NCBI GenBank assembly: GCA_963722295.1
Contig: CAVRLB010000008.1
Coordinates: 62,001 to 126,000, forward strand
Direction of reading: 5' to 3'
Source of the DNA: Brooklawnia sp032229645
GTDB taxonomy: Bacteria; Actinomycetota; Actinomycetes; Propionibacteriales; Propionibacteriaceae
Length of the DNA: 64,000 nucleotides
Below are positions 50,883 through 60,700 of the stretch, one piece after another. The notes beneath the pieces were generated by a model. That model had not been told where the DNA came from. It did not search any database and saw only the letters and a program-made list of their open reading frames with translations. Within the stretch, counting starts at the first letter, position 1; each line of letters opens with the position of its first letter. Made by a program: the position numbers and the translations under genes.

Positions 50883-51380
50883 CAGTGGCTAGCGAAGTGT
50901 GCGTGGCTATCCGAAAGTGGCTGCCGGAAACAGCAGTGGCTGCCGATCTGCTCGGCCCCGCCCGACAGTGGCTGCCGATCTGCTCGGCCCCGCCCGACAG
51001 TGGCTGCCGGAAACAGCAGCGGCTACCGAAATGCGGGTGCCGCCGGGCAGCGGCTACCGGAAACAGCAGCGGCTACCGATCTGCTCCGCCCCGCCGGGCA
51101 GTGGCTGCCGGAAACAGCAGCGGCTACCGAAATGCGGGTGCCGCCGGGCAGCGGCTGCCGGAAACAGCAGCGGCTACCGAAATGCGGGTGCCGCCGGGCA
51201 GCGGCTACCGGAAACAGCAGCGGCTACCGAAATGCGGGTGCCGCCGGGCAGTGGCTGCCGGAAACAGCAGCGGCTACCGATCTGCGCCGCCCCGCCGGAC
51301 AGTGGCTGCCGGAAACAGCAGCGGCTGCCGAAATGCGGGTGCCGCCGGGCAGCGGCTGCCGGAAACAGCAGCGGCTACCG
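50883..51380 (+). repeat. Tandem/interspersed repeat array, ~50-bp units
   Basis: GGCTGCCGG or GGCTACCGG begins units at 51002, 51052, 51103, 51153, 51203, 51253, 51304 and 51354, so the period is 50 or 51. A full unit is GGCTGCCGGAAACAGCAGC, GGCTACCGAAATGCGGG, TGCCGCCGGGCAGC. A variant tail GATCTGCTCCGCCCCGCC replaces AAATGCGGGTGCCGCC in some units and makes them 51. The 5' end (50883-51000) has shorter irregular units of ~20 and ~32 bases. The G(C/T)GGCT(G/A)CCG core is shared with 10132-10425. Confidence 0.9.
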
Positions 51381-51469
51381 AACATTCGGTGGCTGTCGTG
51401 ACTATCGGTAGCTGTTGTGAGTGGGGCTGTGCAGATCGGCAGCGAGCGCGTCTTGCGGTAGCCGATGCG

Positions 51470-51514
51470 AACCGGTCGATGGTCCCGCGTTGGGCCCGGG
51501 ATCATCGACCGGTT
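51470..51514. terminator. Long hairpin downstream of the MFS gene
   Basis: AACCGGTCGATG pairs with CATCGACCGGTT, with further pairing inside the loop. It lies 26 bases past the stop of the minus-strand transporter and could end transcription entering from either side. Confidence 0.65.
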
Positions 51515-51539
51515 TAGCAACAGGCGGCTGGCCTGGCGG

Positions 51540-52862
51540 CTAGCTGATGGCCTTGTTGCTCGTCTCGGGTGCCCATGCTACGGAGGCGAGTAGCCCGACC
51601 AGGGGGAACAGCGACAGCATCAGGAGCGATACGTTGGTGCCGAACGTCGCGATCATGACCGGTAGCAGATAGGTCGCCAGGGCCGCTCCCACGCGGCTCA
51701 TCGAAGCAGCGAATCCGACTCCCGAGGTGCGCAACCGGGTGGGGAACATCTCCGACGGGTAAACGAACTGGAGATTGGACGCGCCTGATGCAATGAACAG
51801 GTAGATCCCGATGGCGACGGCGAGCACCATGATTGACGCCTGTGGGAAGATGCCGAGAACCAGCAGCGTGACCAGCACGATCGCGAACGTCCAGGTCGCC
51901 AGCATGCGGCGCTTGGTCACTGCCACCACCCAGATGAATAATACCGCGCCCGCCAATTGCAGCATATTCATGATGAAATCTCGCTCGAATCCGGAGGGTA
52001 GACCGATTCCGTCGAGAACTGGAGTGATGAACGTGAATATTGCGAAGATAGGCCCTACCTGGCAGGCCCAGAAGATTCCACAATAGGCAGACCGTTTCCA
52101 ATTTTCCTTGTTGAACAGCTCACGGAAGGTGCTGCTCTCCGCTACCTCCTGCATCGGAGGCAGCGTGGTCCCCGCCGGGAAATGTTTGTCGATGATCGCT
52201 TGTGCCTCGGCCGTCCGTCCTTGGCTTTGCAGCCAGCGCGGTGACTCCGGAAGATAATGCCGCGCAATTGCGATGATCAATGCCGGGATAGCACTGCTGG
52301 CCAAGACCACGCGCCAATTATCGGCCGCCAACCCGCGTGCGATGAAATTTGCCCCGACGAAGCCCACGAACCATGCTGTCTGGAGAGTCGAAAGCAGGGC
52401 CGCCCTGGTGCGGGCTGGAACAAACTCGGTAAGTAGCGCGGCGCCGACAGCATACTCGACGCCGATGGCTAGTCCGAGTAGCACTCGATAGAGCACGAGA
52501 TCCCAGGTGCTGAACACGACAAGTTGGAGCAAGGAAATCGCTACGAATGCGATCAGATTCCATTGGAAAATTATGCGGCGCCCGAATCGGTCCGCGAGTC
52601 GTCCAAAGAATAGGCCACCGACGAAGATTCCGATGAGAGCGCTGGCTCCCACGAGGCCCTGGCTGAGAGCAGTGAAATGCATCTCGTCAGTTGCCGCCAA
52701 TACTGAATCGCCGACAACACCCAGGATGTATCCATCAAGTGCGGTGCCGCCCAGCGCGCAGAACGCGGCCAGCGTGTGTAGTCCGTTCCACTTGGCGTCA
52801 TCCATGGAGGCGTCGTGCGTACCAGATTTGTCCGATGTGGGTTTGGAAAGATGTGCTGACAT
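51540..52862 (-). CDS. MFS transporter, sugar-porter/metabolite:H+ symporter type
   Basis: 440 residues, twelve membrane segments. The signature loop is FFGRLADRFGRR, and YLPESPRWLQSQGR follows helix 6, as in sugar and aromatic-acid symporters. LQFVYPSEMFPTRLRTSG and the final APETSNKAIS are also typical. The coding sequence uses more A/T-ending codons than its neighbours, suggesting transfer. It lies 96 bases after the ornithine-cyclodeaminase-like gene and probably imports that enzyme's substrate. Confidence 0.87.
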   Translation of the reverse strand: MSAHLSKPTSDKSGTHDASMDDAKWNGLHTLAAFCALGGTALDGYILGVVGDSVLAATDEMHFTALSQGLVGASALIGIFVGGLFFGRLADRFGRRIIFQWNLIAFVAISLLQLVVFSTWDLVLYRVLLGLAIGVEYAVGAALLTEFVPARTRAALLSTLQTAWFVGFVGANFIARGLAADNWRVVLASSAIPALIIAIARHYLPESPRWLQSQGRTAEAQAIIDKHFPAGTTLPPMQEVAESSTFRELFNKENWKRSAYCGIFWACQVGPIFAIFTFITPVLDGIGLPSGFERDFIMNMLQLAGAVLFIWVVAVTKRRMLATWTFAIVLVTLLVLGIFPQASIMVLAVAIGIYLFIASGASNLQFVYPSEMFPTRLRTSGVGFAASMSRVGAALATYLLPVMIATFGTNVSLLMLSLFPLVGLLASVAWAPETSNKAIS

Positions 52863-52958
52863 TTTCAGTTCCTTCTGTAACCGGATTCGTCTTCGAGTCG
52901 GCTGTGCTGAGTCGTGGAGCGAATCCTGTTGCCGGTATCACCCGCGTCTGGCGGTGCG

Positions 52959-53954
52959 TCAGAGAGGCAGGATCGTTCCTACGCCCGCTTCGATCGCCTG
53001 GTCGAGGACGTACTTTCCGAGCGTTATATCAGTCACTGCCATGCCGGTGTTGCTGACTACGATGAGTTCATCGGGTGAGGTACGTCCGGGCTTCAGACCT
53101 GCCAAGACCTCGCCAGTCTCGGCCGTGATCTCGGGCAACCCGAGCGGGAAATATCCCGCCTGATCGAAGAGGACGTGTTCGTCGGTGGAATCCAGGAAGA
53201 ACTTGTCGGCGCGCGCCGGAGTCCTCGCGTCGAAGAATGTGACCAGATCGACCGGCAGCACCAACTGGCCAGGACCGATCCATTCGTCCTTGATGAAAGC
53301 GAGCGACTTCTTGAGGATAAGCGTCGCCGAGGAAAGCACTTCGTGCTCTTTCGTCATGGCTTCCAACGAGTCACCTCTGGCAATCTTCGCATCGGACACT
53401 TTGCTGACTTCTGCGACAACAGCGTCTGCCCGGCTTTGGTCCCGGTCATAAACTGTGATCGTTTCCAGCTTCGGTAAGGCTTCGAGCATGAAGTAGACGT
53501 GCTCGCGTCCTTGTACGCCGCAGCCGAATTGCGCGTAGCTGGTGGCGTCCGGATTCATGACCGCCGCGGAAAGCGCAGTCACCGCCGGGGTTCGCATCGC
53601 GGTTACCCACGTGCAATCCATGATCGCCAGCGGAACGCCGGAATCGACATGGTTGATCGTGAGGAGTCCGGTAGTCTGGGGTAGGCTGAACTCTTCGGGA
53701 TTGCGTGGGTAGCATTCGATCCATTTCTGGCCGACGATCCCCAGCCTCTTGAGATATGCAGGCATGGCATGGAAGAAGACGTCTTCGTAAGGATGCACGC
53801 CTATCTTGGCAGGCATCTCGTACTCCTTGTGGCCATGTTCGACCATTGCGGTATTAACGTGTGTCAACGCTTCTTTGCGTGTGATACCAAGCCCGACGAC
53901 TTCGTCGCGAGTCAGGTAGAGGATGCTCTTGCCTAGTTCGATCCCGCCATTCAT
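52959..53954 (-). CDS. Ornithine cyclodeaminase/mu-crystallin family protein
   Basis: 331 residues from the ATG with AAGGAG upstream. The family uses NAD(P)H on imino or amino acids (ornithine cyclodeamination, alanine or N-methyl-alanine dehydrogenase, ketimine reductase). Features: EMPAKIGVHPYEDVFFHAMPAYL, the substrate-site Arg/Lys region QKWIECYPRN, TAMRTPAVTALSA and the NAD site FGCGVQGREHVY. The late VSNTGMAVTDI is also conserved. The actual substrate cannot be told. Confidence 0.87.
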   Translation of the reverse strand: MNGGIELGKSILYLTRDEVVGLGITRKEALTHVNTAMVEHGHKEYEMPAKIGVHPYEDVFFHAMPAYLKRLGIVGQKWIECYPRNPEEFSLPQTTGLLTINHVDSGVPLAIMDCTWVTAMRTPAVTALSAAVMNPDATSYAQFGCGVQGREHVYFMLEALPKLETITVYDRDQSRADAVVAEVSKVSDAKIARGDSLEAMTKEHEVLSSATLILKKSLAFIKDEWIGPGQLVLPVDLVTFFDARTPARADKFFLDSTDEHVLFDQAGYFPLGLPEITAETGEVLAGLKPGRTSPDELIVVSNTGMAVTDITLGKYVLDQAIEAGVGTILPL

Positions 53955-54090
53955 TCTTCGCTCCTTAGCTCTTTCCGTCACCATGGCGTCATTGCTGGCG
54001 ACACCCGAATCAACTGAACGGGTACTTCCATTCTTCGGCTGCGGGCAGACAAAAGCATCCGACTGCTGGAGGAGGTCGAGATGTATTAGT

Positions 54091-55320
54091 TCACGCCGGA
54101 GAGGAGAGCTCCTCAAGTATTGGCGCGAACGGGTGCCGCGCGATCTGCTCGGCCATCACTATGAGGTGAGCGAGGGCCCGCTGCCGCCCATCCGTCAGGT
54201 CGATACCGGTTCGCTTCGAGATCTGCTCAAGACGGTAATACAGAGTGGTCCGGTGGATGACGAGTTGTGCAGCAGTGCGTGACGTGTCCCCGCTGTTGCG
54301 TAGATAGCACTCCAAAGTGCTCGACAGCATCTGGTCCGAAGCTATCAGCGCAACCAGGCGCTGGACGGTAGGTATCTGAAGGGTGCTGATCATCTGCAAC
54401 AGCGCGCTCAATCCACCGACTTCTGCGCTCGCGATCACCGGTTCTGCCGGAAGGAGCGCATCGCCGAGAAGCGCGGCGAGGCTGGCTTCCGCGAACGCCT
54501 TGCGCAGCGACCGGAGGCTGCTGATCGGGCCGAGCCCCACGCAGCGGGCGTCCGGTGCGTAGACCGGTATCAGCGTGCGCAGCAGTTCGGTCGCCTTTTC
54601 GGATTCCTGGTTGGCAACAGCGCCAAACACGGCACCGGCGGCGAATCCGGAGACCTCGAGTGGAGTGCTTTCGGCAGCGAAGATGCCGGCCTCGGCGCGT
54701 GACGCGAGCAGCGCGCGGGCGAGGCCGTCCGCAGTCTGGCTGATGCCATCGGCTTCGCCGGCGTGAATGGCCACCACGAACTGGCAGCTGTCGTCCTGGT
54801 CCAGGCCGTAGCGGATCAGGGCAAGCTCGAGAGCACCAGATGTGCGCCCGCCGGAGAGCGCTAGCTCCAACAACCGTCGTCTCGGCTGTTCGGACAGAGT
54901 GTTCATCTGTCTGCGTCGTTCTAGGGATCTGGCCAGCTGCTGGCAGGCAGCCAGGATTCGCGGGTCGGGCACTTGGGTGCCGTCGTCGTAAACCCACAGC
55001 AGCGCGAGGCATTCAGACTTGGACCGAATCGGGTAGCAGATCCGGGCGTTGAACTCCTGAGATGGAAGCGCAGGAATCCTGACCGGTTGATCCTTGTCGG
55101 CCAGCGCGAAGCCCGTCAGATAGCTCTGTACCTCCGGGGTTATCTCGCGGGTCAGCATGAGACGCCGCCGGTATCCGTCCTCATCGCCGTGATGCCGGCT
55201 CGATGTGATGAGCGCGCCGCCGGGCTCATCCAAGGCCACGGAGCGCTCGATCCGGTTGCTGAGCTTGTCCAGAATCTGTTGGACATCGTCCAGAAGCGGA
55301 TCAACTATCGGGTAGCCCAT
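54091..55320 (-). CDS. PucR/CdaR-family transcriptional regulator
   Basis: 409 residues. Residues about 1-130 form a GAF-like sensor region (ARICYPIRSKSECLALLWVYDDG). The C-terminal PucR-type HTH reads LECYLRNSGDTSRTAAQLVIHRTTLYYRLEQISKRTGIDL, quoted in two parts here: LECYLRNSGDTSRTAAQL and HRTTLYYRLEQI. Such regulators activate catabolic genes for purines, sugar diacids or amino acids. It lies directly upstream of the cyclodeaminase-like and transporter genes on the same strand, which it probably controls. AGGAG precedes the ATG. Confidence 0.88.
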   Translation of the reverse strand: MGYPIVDPLLDDVQQILDKLSNRIERSVALDEPGGALITSSRHHGDEDGYRRRLMLTREITPEVQSYLTGFALADKDQPVRIPALPSQEFNARICYPIRSKSECLALLWVYDDGTQVPDPRILAACQQLARSLERRRQMNTLSEQPRRRLLELALSGGRTSGALELALIRYGLDQDDSCQFVVAIHAGEADGISQTADGLARALLASRAEAGIFAAESTPLEVSGFAAGAVFGAVANQESEKATELLRTLIPVYAPDARCVGLGPISSLRSLRKAFAEASLAALLGDALLPAEPVIASAEVGGLSALLQMISTLQIPTVQRLVALIASDQMLSSTLECYLRNSGDTSRTAAQLVIHRTTLYYRLEQISKRTGIDLTDGRQRALAHLIVMAEQIARHPFAPILEELSSPA

Positions 55321-55410
55321 GCATAGACTCCTGTATCACGCACAAAGCACATCGGTGTGCTGTCGTCCAGCCTATCCGCGCCCCCTGACCGGTGCCATGG
55401 GCGTTACAGC

Positions 55411-55441
55411 GTGGCTGCCGGAAGTCGCAGCGGCTGGCGAA
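55411..55441 (+). repeat. Solitary copy of the GTGGCTGCCGGAA repeat
   Basis: GTGGCTGCCGGAAGTCGCAG then CGGCTGGCGAA: one bipartite unit of the same family as the arrays at 10132 and 50883. It sits in the 189-base spacer between the NUDIX stop and the PucR start. Confidence 0.7.
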
Positions 55442-55509
55442 GATTGGTTCGATGACGAACGAATTGCCGAGCAGGATCGTCCCGGCCTGTAGGTTGCTGG
55501 AAGTCTGTC

Positions 55510-55899
55510 TCAGTTTCGCGCTGCTGCCAGCAGCGGAAAGACCAGATCGGTATTGAGCGGCGCTTGTCCATCGCCCGGATCGGCGGGATCGACCCAGCGT
55601 AGAGCAGCAAGCTCGGCATGGATGCCGGGCGTGACCCGCTCATCGGAGATGAAGACATGCGCGGTGAGCGGAACGCCTTCGTTCACGGCCGTGCTGTGAA
55701 ACGTCCCCAGATCGCGAAGTCGGGACTCGTCCAACTGCACGCCCAGCTCTTCGGAAACCTCGCGGAGTGCGCACTGCAGGGCGGTCTCGTCCGCTTCGGG
55801 CTTACCGCCCACGAGCATCCAGCCACTCGTGCCCCGTTTGCGGACGGTGAGCACGCGCCCGAAGGCGTCGAACAAGCAGACTGCAGAGACTTCGATCAC
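55510..55899 (-). CDS. NUDIX hydrolase
   Basis: 129 residues, GTG start overlapping the upstream gene's stop (GTGA). The NUDIX box is complete: GKPEADET followed by CALREVSEELGV, fitting G-x5-E-x7-REUxEExGU, which binds Mg2+ for hydrolysis of nucleoside-diphosphate-linked compounds. LRWVDPADP after the box resembles MutT/ADP-ribose-type members. Substrate unknown. Translational coupling to the LuxR regulator is unusual and may be functional. Confidence 0.9.
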   Translation of the reverse strand: MIEVSAVCLFDAFGRVLTVRKRGTSGWMLVGGKPEADETALQCALREVSEELGVQLDESRLRDLGTFHSTAVNEGVPLTAHVFISDERVTPGIHAELAALRWVDPADPGDGQAPLNTDLVFPLLAAARN

Positions 55900-57515
55900 G
55901 TACCGAGAGTAGTTGGACGACCCGGTTGGCCGGGCGAGGTGGTCGGCGGGTGGATCTTGCGTTGGGGCAGCCTTGGGCCCTGCTCACCGGGAACGAGGCC
56001 CAGATCCCGTACCATGCGGAGGGCCTCCGACTTGGAGCCCACCCCGAGCTTGCGGTAGATCGACGCCAGATGGGTCTTGACGGTATTGCGGGAAAGATGC
56101 ATCGAGAGCGCCACATCGTTCAGGGTCGCGTTCGTGCTCAACGCCCGCAGTACCGACAACTCACCGCGGGTCAACTGGATCCGCGTCGCCTGGAGTTCTG
56201 GCTTCTCGGTCGGGGTGGCCGGTTCGAATTCCATGCGTTCGGACGGGGGCAGTGCCTCGGAGATGAGCGCGATGATCGGATCGGGCGTTTGAGTCAGCGG
56301 ACACCGGCAGCCCCGGCGTACCTGTCCGGCGATCGCTTGCGCCAAGGCGGGCCGCACAGCAAGCCCGTTTGCGTGCTCCAATTCAGCGATGAGTAGCTGC
56401 GCTTCCAATCTCTCGACCGGAGCGATGTCCTCGGCCTGCAACTCATGCAAGACCCAGGCCGCCTGGTCGTACAGGCCTTGCCGCAGCAGGCATCGCGCTC
56501 GGGAAATTGCGATTCGTGGCGCGGAGCAGTCGGCGGAGTCGAGCAGCGCACCTGCACTGTCGACTGCGTCAGATGCCACCAACGCATCGGCTATCGCCGA
56601 CACCAACAGTTCGGACGCCAGCGAGCCGGCAGGTGTCGGGCGCGAGATAAACGCGAGTTCGGCTACGTCCAAGGCATCCAGAGGTCTGTCCTGATTCAGG
56701 GCGACGCGCGCCTTGGTGTAGGCGATCAACGCCCAGAACTCTTCGGGGTCGGCTGCCTCGGGGAGTTGAGCGACGAGGGTCTCGGCATCGTCACTCACCC
56801 GTGCGACGGCGATTAGCGCGCGAGCGGTGCGTTGCGTGGCGGCGACGAATTTGGTGGTGTAATTCGGGCAGTCGGAGGCCCGGCAGCTTTGGTCCAGCAT
56901 GCGCTGAGCGTCGTCCAGGCTGCCACGCAGCGCGAAGGTGATGGCCAGCTTTCCGCAGGCATCCGAGTACACGTAGGCGTGCGCGCTTCCTGGCGCGAGG
57001 TCTCTGGCCAGTTCCAACGTCTGAATCGCTCGCCGGGTGTCACCGGCCAGTAGATAGGTGATGCCCATCTGCAGCAGGCACACCGGCGCAGGGCTATCAG
57101 GGCCGTAGTTGGCCTGCATGATCTCTTTGCTCATCATCTCGCTGAGCTGCTCCGCAGCTGCGACCGCCCCCGTGTAGTCAGCGGCGAGACGGCGCATGAG
57201 CATCTCCACTAGCAACTCGCCGCTATCAGTGAACTCCTTCATCGCACCCGGATTCGTGCTGGGGGTTTGGCCGGACAACGCCAGTACGCGGTCCGCAGCG
57301 AACACCAATGGATGCTGGACTCGCAAGAGCGGATCGTTGGCGACCAGCGCCAGCGGGACCTTGGACAGCGCGGCCTCCGCCGCTGGAAAGAGTTCGGGAG
57401 TGAGCCACGACGACCACTTCTCTGTGGTGATGACATCGACGATCTGCTGCGGATCATCCGCCTGGACCGCCAGGTCGAGGCGCCTCAGCGCCTCGACCGT
57501 TTCCCTACTGGACAT
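55896..57515 (-). CDS. LuxR-family transcriptional regulator with helical-repeat sensor region
   Basis: 539 residues. The C-terminus has a LuxR HTH: LTRGELSVLRALSTNATLN followed by DVALSMHLSRNTVKTHLASI and YRKLGVGSKSEALR (about 450-515). The preceding ~430 residues are Ala/Leu-rich helical repeats of the TPR/MalT type (LAGDTRRAIQTLELARDLAPG), lacking the P-loop STAND domain of full MalT/LAL proteins. It diverges from the pilus adhesin gene, and three to four 10-base direct repeats in the 198-base spacer are plausible binding sites. It may regulate the pilus locus. Confidence 0.85.
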   Translation of the reverse strand: MSSRETVEALRRLDLAVQADDPQQIVDVITTEKWSSWLTPELFPAAEAALSKVPLALVANDPLLRVQHPLVFAADRVLALSGQTPSTNPGAMKEFTDSGELLVEMLMRRLAADYTGAVAAAEQLSEMMSKEIMQANYGPDSPAPVCLLQMGITYLLAGDTRRAIQTLELARDLAPGSAHAYVYSDACGKLAITFALRGSLDDAQRMLDQSCRASDCPNYTTKFVAATQRTARALIAVARVSDDAETLVAQLPEAADPEEFWALIAYTKARVALNQDRPLDALDVAELAFISRPTPAGSLASELLVSAIADALVASDAVDSAGALLDSADCSAPRIAISRARCLLRQGLYDQAAWVLHELQAEDIAPVERLEAQLLIAELEHANGLAVRPALAQAIAGQVRRGCRCPLTQTPDPIIALISEALPPSERMEFEPATPTEKPELQATRIQLTRGELSVLRALSTNATLNDVALSMHLSRNTVKTHLASIYRKLGVGSKSEALRMVRDLGLVPGEQGPRLPQRKIHPPTTSPGQPGRPTTLGT

Positions 57516-57556
57516 GCGGCCATTTCATCATGATTTCTCAGGAACGTCATCTTCTG

Positions 57557-57603
57557 GGTGATTTTGGTCAACTTGCGGGTGAGAAGGGGTGAAAAGAGGT
57601 GAA
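57557..57603. promoter_or_regulatory. GGTGA direct repeats between LuxR regulator and pilus adhesin
   Basis: GGTGAN starts at 57578, 57588 and 57598 (10-base period), with another at 57557, 21 bases earlier. All face the same side of the helix. They suit cooperative binding by a LuxR or RegX3-like protein. They are not the 11-base-spaced PHO box. Confidence 0.45.
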
Positions 57604-57713
57604 TAGACGAACGGCCAAGGGTGATCTTCGGCCCTCTGGCTAGTGTCAGATCGGCTTTATGGCAAGAATCAACGCGGGTGTTCCTGAGAAAACGCCATGA
57701 AGAGGGGATCTAG

Positions 57714-60700
57714 ATGTCTGTGAGCCCGCGAACTGTGCGGTCGGCGAGAGCTGTCAGGAAACTGAATCGTACGATGCTCGTGGGAGCGCTGCTGGGGCTG
57801 ACCCTTAGCGCCGGCGTGGCACCCACGTCGATGGCCTGGGGTGAGGACGATGCAGTCCCGGACACCACGGCCAGCGCATCGAGTGATCCCGCGAGCAGCA
57901 CCTCTACTACTGAAACTTCGGCATCCGAATCCTCAGGGACCGCGTCGTCCGCAACGCCCGAGTCGTCGCAGACATCTCAATCTCCCCAGATCACCGAGTC
58001 GTCGTCTGCTGATGCCTCGGACGATCAAACCGCGTCAGAGGACAGTTCGGTCGCAGCGGAGTCGGCGACCGCCGACCAGTCGGTTTCAGTTCAGAAGATC
58101 GAGCCGCGAGCCGCGGCAAGAGCCATCAGCTGTGCCTCCGGAGTCATTTATTCAGTCAGCAGTTCAGGGCAGCTCCGTGAGATCAACAACGGCACGGTGA
58201 CAGACGTCGGCAACGCGGCAAGCGGCGTCAGCAGCTTCAACGGTGTTGGCATCGGGTCCAGCGGACAGCCGATCTACGCATATGAGCGCTCGAAAAACTC
58301 ACAATCGGACGGCAACTTAACAAAAGTCGCCATGTACTCGTACAACGCTGGCACCGGCACCTGGACGAATACCGGGGACACTTTCAACACGAATCCGTCG
58401 AGCAGTGGCGGCTACAACGGCTCGCTGGTTGCGGGTGCCGTCAACCTGAGCAATGGCAAGTACATGTTCGGCGGTTTCGAGACCATCGACAATGGTAGAT
58501 GGGCCAACCCGCGCTACACACAGGTTTTTAAGATCTGGCAATATGACCCGAGTACCAGCCCCAAGTTCACGTACAAGGGCTACGTGAGCACCTACGCCGG
58601 CCAAGATGATCCCGGTGCGGCGAACGGTGACATGGCGTTCAACTCCTTGGGGAATCTCTTCATTGTCCGCGGTTCCGGCACTGACACCACTGTCTTCAGC
58701 GTGACAGCGTCCAACCTCGCCTCGGCCAATGGCGGAAAGATCACGTCTTCGGGTTCGGAGACCTTCACCACGACCAACAATGTCAATGGCGTCGCCTTCG
58801 ACGCAAACGGCAAGGCCTACCTCGGTGCTTCGTCAACCGTCGAGAGCTTCAACATGCCTGACTGGTCGGGTAAAGCGACTGTCACCTCAAAGTTGAGCGA
58901 CAGCTCCGACCTGGCGTCCTGCTCGTCACCGCCAACGATCGTCATTGAGAAGGAGATCGTCGGTGGTCGTGTGAATCCCGGCGATCAGGTAAAGCTCACT
59001 CTTAAGCAGGGCACCACCACGCTCGGTGAGGTCACGACAACAGGCTCAGCGACCGGCGTCCAGGACCAGCGCATCGGCCCCATGCCCACAGTCCGCAGTG
59101 TTGACCTGAGCTTCACTGAAACCGCAGCGGGAACAACTGACCTGGCCGACTACGTGTCCGCATATCAGTGCACGCTCACCTATATCGATGGCTCCGTGCA
59201 GATCCTCAACGAGGTCAGCGGAACCTCCGGCTCGATCACGATCCCGACAACCGGTGAAGCGGTCCGATGCGTCTTCCGTAACGCCCCTCTCGTCGCGAGC
59301 GTGAACATCCACAAGGACCTTGCGGACGCTCAAGGTGAGAATCCTGTACCGCTCGGCGGGTGGACGGTCGGCGCGACCGCGACGGCGACGGGCACAGAAA
59401 CAGTGACCGGGACGCCGACTGCGGCAACTCAGCAGACCAACACCCAAGGCAACGCGTCCTGGAGTTTCAAGTTCCAGAGCAAGAGCGGCAAGGCGACTGT
59501 CAATGTCCTGGAGCAGATGCAGGCCACTTATGCCTTCCATAGCGGTGAGTGCTCAGTGACACACATTGATGGGTCGTCCACGACGACAGACCTCACAGGT
59601 CCCGGCTCTACAGCGCTTGCGGGCATCGGTCCGGGCGACACCGTCGACTGCACTTACGTCAACAAGCCGGCACCCGGTGCCCTCACGATCACGAAGGCGT
59701 TCGATAGCTCGGTCCCGCAGGGGTCTGGCACGAACGTGACCTTCACTGGCACCTACACCTGCACTCTGAACAGCGCCACGGTCGCATCGGGCAGCTGGAG
59801 CCGCACCGGCACCGGTGCCGCGACGCTGACCCCGGCCTCCGGATCGCCTGCGGCCAACCAGATTCCGGTTGGCGCGAGCTGCTCGGCGACGGAGAACACG
59901 ATCTCAGGCAGTGCGGGCCTGCCGAACGGCTCCTACCAGTGGGGTACCGCAACCCTGAGTCCCGCCAATGTCACGATCGCTACCGGCAAGATGTCCGACA
60001 TCACCGTTACGAACAAGGCCGAGCGCATCTACGGCAACTTCTCGGTGACGAAGGTACTGGCGACCGGCAGCACAGCCGATTCGTCCAACCAGTACTCAGG
60101 CGACTGGTCGTGCTCACTCGGCAGCGAGACGAAGACCGGTACCTGGGGCCCGATTGCGGCAGGCGGTACCTGGGCCTCGACCGTGGCCAACCAGATTCCG
60201 CTCGGTGCTGATTGCAAGGTGACCAGCGAGAATCGTCCGGATCACCCGGTGGCCGACAACCCATCCTTCGAGTGGGACGGCGAGGCGGGTCTGGGTAGCA
60301 ACGTCACCGCCGCGAAGGACAATATCGCGACCGTCACCGTGACCAACACGACCAAGCAGGGGCTGGGCTCGGTCATCTGGACGAAGGTCGCCGCCGGCAC
60401 GGACGGCGAGCTACTCGCGGGATCCACCTGGACGCTGACCGGTCCGAACGTACCGGCGAACACCGTCGTGACCGACTGCGAAGCGACTCCTTGCCCGGCT
60501 GGTTCCTTCAAGGATCAGGACCCGGTCGCCGGTGCGTTCCTGCTGATCGAGTTGCCGGCGGGAGATTACACCCTGACTGAGAAGTCGGCACCTCCCGGCT
60601 ACCAGCTCGTCAAGGATCCGATCGGCTTCACCGTCGTCGGTGGTTCGACCATCGAACTCGATCCGATCGAGAACACGCAGCAAGACGGCGCAGTACTGCC

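Noticed and set aside
50883..51380. CRISPR array
   Set aside because: Spacers are themselves repeated and not unique, unit structure is irregular and no cas gene is near.
50589..51517. Open frames of 170-270 codons through the 50-bp repeats
   Set aside because: They begin antisense to the GH13 gene and run into repeats whose period is not strictly a multiple of three; not credible proteins.
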